NCBI GenBank assembly: GCA_012842105.1
Contig: DUTL01000159.1
Location: 1 to 34,932 of the forward strand
Source of the DNA: Candidatus Fermentithermobacillaceae bacterium
GTDB taxonomy: Bacteria > Bacillota > Sulfobacillia > Fermentithermobacillales > Fermentithermobacillaceae
Length of the DNA stretch: 34,932 nt
Reading direction: 5' to 3'
Position numbers and translations under genes: made by a program. This document shows positions 32,142 through 34,932 of this stretch, piece after piece; within the stretch, counting starts at the first letter, position 1, and each line of letters starts with the position of its first letter. The notes beneath the pieces were generated by a model that was given only the letters and a program-made list of their open reading frames with translations, was not told where the DNA came from and made no database searches.

Positions 32142-33821
32142 GTGATTAGGCTTTTGAAGGTTCCAAAACCCTGGAGGAAAATACGCAACTTGATATTTCC
32201 TCGAAGGGGGCGTTCAGAGAGGGTTAGTTTCTCCCTGGGAGAACGCCCAGCCAAAAAGCCCGAAGAGCCTCGGCCAAAACAGCACGGCAAATCATGGTCA
32301 AAGAATCTTGATTCCAACGTGGAACAGCTGAAAAGGGTATTCCACTTACCGGATTCATCGGATGTTGTCATCAGAGAAGTATCCTGTGCATATCCAAAGG
32401 CCCGGGTGGTAATTGCCTTCATAGAAGGCCTGGCGCATTCAGACAAAGTCCTAATGTCTGTACTTCAGCCTCTTATGCTTCTTTCTTCTATAAGAGAGCA
32501 TCATGAAAGCAAAACCGGAGATCCTGTTGCCCAGATCAAAGACGCTCTGCTTGCAAGTGGCCAGGTCGAAGTAAAACGTACTATAGACGAATCAGTTGAG
32601 GCCATGGTCGCCGGCGACACAATTGTGCTCATACAAGGCCAGGACAGAGCGCTTACAGTCGAAACCAAAGGTTGGGAGCATCGGACCGTTCAACAAGCGG
32701 TAAGTGAACGAATAGTGCGCGGGCCGCAGCAAGGTTTTGTTGAAGTTCTCAGAGTAAACACGGCCCTTTTGCGTTCAATGATTAGATCGCCGGATTTAGT
32801 AGTCGAGAACATTGAAGTTGGGCGCAGAACCAAGACCCAATGCGCCATTGTCTACATGGAAAGCATAGTCAATGAGAAACTGACGACCGAAATCAGGCGG
32901 AGAATTGGGTCATTGGATGTTGATGCCGTCTTGAGCAGCGGCAAGTTAGAGCAACTCATCGAGACCAGCCATAGCCTGCTTCCGACGATAATCAGCACTG
33001 AAAGGCCAGACAGAGCCGCTCACTTCATCCTGGAAGGGGCCATTGCAATTTTGGTGTCAGGCGATCCCTTTGCGTTACTGGCCCCTGTCACCATTTTTGC
33101 CTTTCTTCATAGCCCGGAAGATCATTATGTCCGCTGGCCATATGGCAACATGCTGAGGTTGATTCGGGTTCTGGCGCTGCTCATAGCCGTTCTTTTGCCC
33201 GGGACTTATATCGCAATTACAAACTATCATCCCGAAATGATCCCTCCGGTTCTCCTCTTTTCCCTTGCTGCAGCCAGGGAAATGGTCCCGTTGCCGCTGC
33301 CTTTGGAAGTTATGCTCATGTATTTCGGATTTGAACTCATACGGGAAGCGGGAATCAGAATACCTTCCCCGTTTGGGCCGACCATAGGCATCGTAGGCGC
33401 CCTTCTCGTTGGAGAGGCGGCCGTATCCGCTTCACTGGTAAGCCCCATCATGGTGATAGTCATAGCCATAACCGGAGTAGCTTCTTTCACTATCCCCAAT
33501 CAGGAAGTAGGAATGCTCATTCGCGTAGCAACGCTTATATTCATCATTGTCGGGTCGTTACTTGGGCTCTTCGGAATAGTCGCCACCATGTACGCAGTAT
33601 TTTGCAGGCTGTTTTCTTTAACCAGCCTGGGAGTTCCCTTCTTTGCACCTGTAGCTCCAAAGCAACCTGCCGCTGCTGACATTCTTACCGTTGGCCCATC
33701 CTGGACAATGGAGACCAGGCCTGTGTTTTTGAGGCCCAAAGATACACGTTCCCAACCCGGCATAGCCAGGCAATGGGATATAGATTCGCTACAAGAAGAA
33801 CAGGAGCGTAATTCCAAATGA
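32142..33821 (+). CDS. gerAA: Spore germination protein, GerA family A subunit
   Basis: GerA-type A subunits are part of the nutrient receptor in the spore inner membrane. The 559-residue product has a basic N-terminus, a cytoplasmic domain of about 270 residues (SVEAMVAGDTIVLIQGQDRAL, then ETKGWEHRTVQQAVSERIVR), and a membrane domain from about residue 300 with the family motifs REMVPLPLPLEVMLMYFGFE, LIREAGIRIPSPFGPTIGIV and TIPNQEVGMLIR, followed by a hydrophilic tail. SpoVAF belongs to the same family, but the partner B gene points to a receptor operon. The GTG at 32142 is preceded by AAGGATGGAGA. The stop overlaps the next gene by four bases. Confidence 0.92.
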   Translation: MIRLLKVPKPWRKIRNLIFPRRGRSERVSFSLGERPAKKPEEPRPKQHGKSWSKNLDSNVEQLKRVFHLPDSSDVVIREVSCAYPKARVVIAFIEGLAHSDKVLMSVLQPLMLLSSIREHHESKTGDPVAQIKDALLASGQVEVKRTIDESVEAMVAGDTIVLIQGQDRALTVETKGWEHRTVQQAVSERIVRGPQQGFVEVLRVNTALLRSMIRSPDLVVENIEVGRRTKTQCAIVYMESIVNEKLTTEIRRRIGSLDVDAVLSSGKLEQLIETSHSLLPTIISTERPDRAAHFILEGAIAILVSGDPFALLAPVTIFAFLHSPEDHYVRWPYGNMLRLIRVLALLIAVLLPGTYIAITNYHPEMIPPVLLFSLAAAREMVPLPLPLEVMLMYFGFELIREAGIRIPSPFGPTIGIVGALLVGEAAVSASLVSPIMVIVIAITGVASFTIPNQEVGMLIRVATLIFIIVGSLLGLFGIVATMYAVFCRLFSLTSLGVPFFAPVAPKQPAAADILTVGPSWTMETRPVFLRPKDTRSQPGIARQWDIDSLQEEQERNSK

Positions 33822-34932
33822 GCGCTCCCAAAGGCCCGAAAATCAGGGCAGCTCAATTTGACGTGCTAAAACTGGGCCATCTTGAATCAAATCAGGTGTC
33901 AGTAATGCTCGGGTTTCTGCTCGCCACAAAAGTGTTTCTAACTCTTCCTTCTTACGTTACCGTTAAGGCAGGAACCGGCGCATGGATTACTATAGCCATC
34001 TCGGCGGCCCTTGCATCAGCTGGCCTGTGGGGGTGGGTTAAATGGTCACAGGCCACCGGGGGCCTGGGGTTTGCACCTTCCTTAAGGATTACGCTGGGCA
34101 GAACGCTTGGAGATTTGACAACTCTGGCGATAACCATATATTTCCTGCTTGTAACATCGTTTAGCGTTAGGGTATTCGCCGGAGGCGCGGTAATTGGCCT
34201 TTTGCCGGAATTTCCCATTGAAATACTCATAGCGATTGTAATCTCCTCTGCAATATACGCAGCATGGCTGGGCCTGGAACCTGTAGCAAGAGCTGCGCTC
34301 TTCTTTTTTCCTATTATCGCCATATCAATTGTCCTTGTCGGCCTGGGATCTTACAGGCTTTTCGATATTCGCCATCTGCATCCTGTATTCGGCATGGGCA
34401 TCCCTGTGATACTGAAAGAGTCTGTAGTTCAGATAGGCATATTCGGAGGGATTTCTGTCACTGCAATCTTCAAGTCATACCTCAGAAACCCAGGTTGTCT
34501 TCCAAGCACAGCCTACAAGAGCCTCACTACATCAACAATATTCATGATCGCGTCTGTTGTGATAGTATCGGCAACCCTTCCTTACCCCGAGAACACCAGG
34601 CCGGTTATTTCTCTTGGAGTAATTGCACGTGCAGTATACTTGGGGCGCTTTCTTCAAAGAATCGAAGCCCTGTTCACATTTACCTGGTTCTTCGCCTCGG
34701 CGGTTCACGCCAGCGTGTGTTACATGGTAAGCCTGATCTTGCTGGGGCAGCTTATGAATACTCGAACTTACAGGCCTCTGGTACCAGGTGTTGGGTTGCT
34801 TACCTTTGGCATTGCGGCCTTGCCAAGTTCAATCCTGTCTGCAGGAAGGTTCCTGTCTGCAGTGTACACTTCCATGGGGTCAATAAGCGTAGTCTTGGGC
34901 CTGATATTGTATTTTGTTGCACAAATAAGAGG
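33818..34932 (+). CDS. gerAB: Spore germination protein, GerAB family B subunit (cut by window edge)
   Basis: The open frame runs from the ATG at 33818 to the window edge with no stop (371 codons). The protein is hydrophobic with about ten membrane segments, as in the APC-type transporter fold of GerAB subunits that bind the germinant amino acid. The segment RFLQRIEALFTFTWFFA matches the conserved region of the family, and VSVMLGFLLATKVFLTLPS the first helix. Family members have about 365 to 370 residues, so only a few residues should be missing. The ATGA overlap with the A subunit indicates translational coupling; a C subunit gene probably follows outside the window. Confidence 0.9.
   Translation, partial: MSAPKGPKIRAAQFDVLKLGHLESNQVSVMLGFLLATKVFLTLPSYVTVKAGTGAWITIAISAALASAGLWGWVKWSQATGGLGFAPSLRITLGRTLGDLTTLAITIYFLLVTSFSVRVFAGGAVIGLLPEFPIEILIAIVISSAIYAAWLGLEPVARAALFFFPIIAISIVLVGLGSYRLFDIRHLHPVFGMGIPVILKESVVQIGIFGGISVTAIFKSYLRNPGCLPSTAYKSLTTSTIFMIASVVIVSATLPYPENTRPVISLGVIARAVYLGRFLQRIEALFTFTWFFASAVHASVCYMVSLILLGQLMNTRTYRPLVPGVGLLTFGIAALPSSILSAGRFLSAVYTSMGSISVVLGLILYFVAQIR

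Noticed and set aside
1..34932. CRISPR arrays, tRNA or rRNA genes, insertion sequences
   Set aside because: No regular repeat-spacer pattern, cloverleaf or transposase-like frame was seen on either strand.

Overview
The window looks like chromosome from an anaerobic, motile, endospore-forming Firmicute, most likely of the class Clostridia. The reasons are the CodY, HslVU and XerC genes directly beside flgB, a very long Bacillus/Clostridium-type flagellar operon that ends in a SigD-type sigma factor and leads into rpsB-tsf-pyrH-frr-uppS, Gram-positive Shine-Dalgarno sequences with many TTG and GTG starts, and GerA-family spore germination genes at the right edge. By eye, base composition is moderate and even, and no insertion sequence, tRNA, rRNA, CRISPR or prophage was seen.

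Layout, read along the minus strand from right to left. (1) 31896-24863: dprA, topA, xerC, hslV, hslU and codY, with a good SigA-type promoter just before dprA. (2) 24862-24600: a non-coding leader holding a class-I cyclic di-GMP (GEMM) riboswitch followed by two terminator-like hairpins. (3) 24599-2924: one tightly packed flagellar operon: flgB, flgC, fliE, fliF, fliG, fliH, fliI, fliJ, fliK, flgD, a small flagellar-operon protein, flgE, motA, motB, fliL, fliM, fliN, a fused fliO-fliP, fliQ, fliR, flhB, flhA, a PilZ-domain protein, sigD, fapA (DUF342) and a small disordered protein. (4) 2923-2797: an rpsB leader with an extended -10 promoter and a pseudoknot-like set of inverted repeats at the ribosome binding site. 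(5) 2796-1: rpsB, tsf, pyrH, frr and the start of uppS, cut by the window edge.

On the plus strand, from 32142 to the right edge, lie a GerA-type A subunit and a GerAB-type B subunit, the latter cut by the edge. They diverge from dprA.

How the parts fit together: the operon encodes the rod base, MS ring, switch, export apparatus, hook, hook-length control, stator and late-gene sigma factor. It contains no flagellin, no chemotaxis gene and no flhF/flhG. Cyclic di-GMP appears at both ends: an RNA sensor in the leader and a protein sensor (PilZ) just before sigD. CodY, the GTP/branched-chain amino-acid sensor, is encoded immediately upstream of the riboswitch. The most interesting items are the riboswitch and its terminator logic, the PilZ gene in the position where flhF/flhG/che genes often lie, the FliO-FliP fusion, and the structured rpsB leader.
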